This document shows, piece by piece, positions 63,141 to 64,000 of a stretch of DNA of 64,000 bases (the first letter of the stretch is position 1; every line of letters starts with the position of its first letter). Source of the stretch: CAZSRX01 sp964609675 [NCBI: uncultured Bacteroidota bacterium] (GTDB taxonomy: Bacteria > CLD3 > SB21); the NCBI GenBank assembly GCA_964609675.1, contig CAZSRX010000005.1, positions 46,542 through 110,541 of the forward strand, read 5' to 3'. The notes below the pieces were generated by a model, which worked only from the letters and a program-made list of their open reading frames with translations, ran no database searches and was not told the DNA's origin. The position numbers were made by a program, and so were the translations under genes.

Positions 63141-63325
63141 GGTAATACCTCTGGTTTGTTGTGGGATATATAAATGCTTTATACAATATAAAATTTTTTA
63201 TTAAAATACCATAATATACCTTTTAAAATCGAAATCCCTTTATGAGCAATTAAATTTTACGGATTTTTATCAACATCTTTTTAAAAATTGCGGAAATTTT
63301 TAATGTGTTAAGAAGTTTTTATGTT

Positions 63326-63976
63326 ATGAAATATTTTGTTTTGTCTTTTTTATTAAGCGCCGGCTTTTGCGGGCGCGAAAACCTGGATATCGAAATCAAA
63401 TTGAAAGCCGAAAAATCTATGAAAGAAGACATGGCGTCTAAAGATACGGTCACGCTTGGAGGGGGCTGTTTCTGGTGCGTTGAAGCGGTGTTCCGGAGAG
63501 TCAAAGGCGTACTGAGCGTCGAATCCGGTTACAGCGGCGGCGCCACCGAAAACCCGAACTACCGTCAGGTTTGCACCGGAACGACCGGTCATGCCGAAGT
63601 GGTGCAGATCGCCTATAATCCGGCCGTGATATCGTTTACCGAAATCCTGGAAATATTCTTTACGGTTCATGACCCGACCACGCTGAACCGCCAGGGCGCT
63701 GATATCGGCACGCAATATCGCTCGGTAATTTTTTATCATAACGAAGCCCAGAAAGCCGCATCCGAAAAGGCCATCGCGGAACTGGAAGCGCAAAAGGTTT
63801 TTGAAAATCGTATTGTAACCGAAGTCGCTCCGTTGACGCGGTTTTACAAAGCGGAGGCCTATCATCAGAATTACTACGAAGAAAATGCCCGACAGCCATA
63901 TTGTCAGGTCGTCATTAACCCGAAGCTGGAAAAATTAAAAAAACATTTTAACCCAGATTTGTCATTAGAAAATTAG
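63326..63976 (+). CDS. msrA: exported peptide methionine sulfoxide reductase MsrA
   Basis: The protein has 216 residues from the ATG at 63326. It has an N-terminal hydrophobic signal (YFVLSFLLSAGFC), possibly a lipoprotein (poor lipobox GFC). The MsrA domain has catalytic C48 in GGGCFWCVEAVFRRVKGVLS, the GYSGGATENPNYRQVCTGTTGHAE region and FFTVHDPTTLNRQGADIGTQYRS. MsrA reduces methionine S-sulfoxide in proteins; an exported form would repair envelope proteins. A GTG at 63305 is an alternative start. A conserved resolving Cys may be the one in QPYCQVVINPK. No msrB is in the window. Confidence 0.93.
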   Translation: MKYFVLSFLLSAGFCGRENLDIEIKLKAEKSMKEDMASKDTVTLGGGCFWCVEAVFRRVKGVLSVESGYSGGATENPNYRQVCTGTTGHAEVVQIAYNPAVISFTEILEIFFTVHDPTTLNRQGADIGTQYRSVIFYHNEAQKAASEKAIAELEAQKVFENRIVTEVAPLTRFYKAEAYHQNYYEENARQPYCQVVINPKLEKLKKHFNPDLSLEN

Positions 63977-64000
63977 GTTGAAAAACTATAGGGTGAAGAA

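Overview
The window looks like a chromosomal segment of a Gram-negative bacterium of the Fibrobacteres-Chlorobi-Bacteroidetes (FCB) assemblage, most like Calditrichota, KSB1, Ignavibacteria or a related candidate phylum. Three exported proteins end in the NYPNPFNPST-type C-terminal sorting domain of type IX secretion. There is also a Fibrobacter-paralogous (FISUMP) lipoprotein, there are propeller-type sensor kinases, and WG-repeat, SPOR and outer-membrane barrel proteins indicate an outer membrane. No rRNA, prophage, insertion sequence or CRISPR array was seen.

Layout. 1-8.3 kb: a GAF protein cut by the left edge, a sorting-domain protein, a lipoprotein, a giant propeller histidine kinase and a TPR protein. 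8.3-14.3 kb: an AT-rich gap with a small orphan frame and a strong hairpin, then Ada, a secreted M1 peptidase, a secreted sialidase-fold protein and a small secreted protein. 14.25-14.5 kb: an initiator/elongator tRNA-Met pair with a perfect consensus promoter and a terminator. 14.5-21.7 kb: OsmC, LysM and ACT proteins, a histidine kinase, a LonB-like protease, a Nudix hydrolase, hemolysin III and XseB. 21.8-24.0 kb: a coiled-coil protein and an outer-membrane barrel.

24.0-28.9 kb holds the most unusual locus: an AmmeMemoRadiSam module made of a MEMO1-AMMECR1 fusion, a 14-span membrane protein with a spermidine-synthase-like domain, and a radical SAM enzyme. The genes are joined by a 2-base gap and an ATGA overlap, and all three products carry export or membrane signals. 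A gene-poor stretch follows (28.9-29.9 kb), then a four-gene phosphorelay cluster (29.9-33.7 kb).

33.9-44.4 kb: gatC-pyrG, nadB, a WG-repeat protein, an Hpt protein, an esterase, a SPOR lipoprotein, ftsE, ubiE, a FISUMP lipoprotein, an RraB-like protein and dCMP deaminase. 44.6-47.8 kb: an exported WD40-caspase protein. 48.1-64.0 kb: efp-accB, a HAMP kinase, an ABC exporter, a SpoIIE-type phosphatase, a GT87-like glycosyltransferase, RqcH, a second giant propeller kinase, a DUF7309-like protein and MsrA.

Signalling dominates. There are six histidine kinases, two free receiver proteins, an Hpt domain and a PP2C phosphatase, yet no DNA-binding output domain is visible. Several start codons were moved from the longest open frame because a ribosome binding site, a promoter or a 4-base overlap supports an internal start. 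All family names are from reading the sequence; no database search was run.
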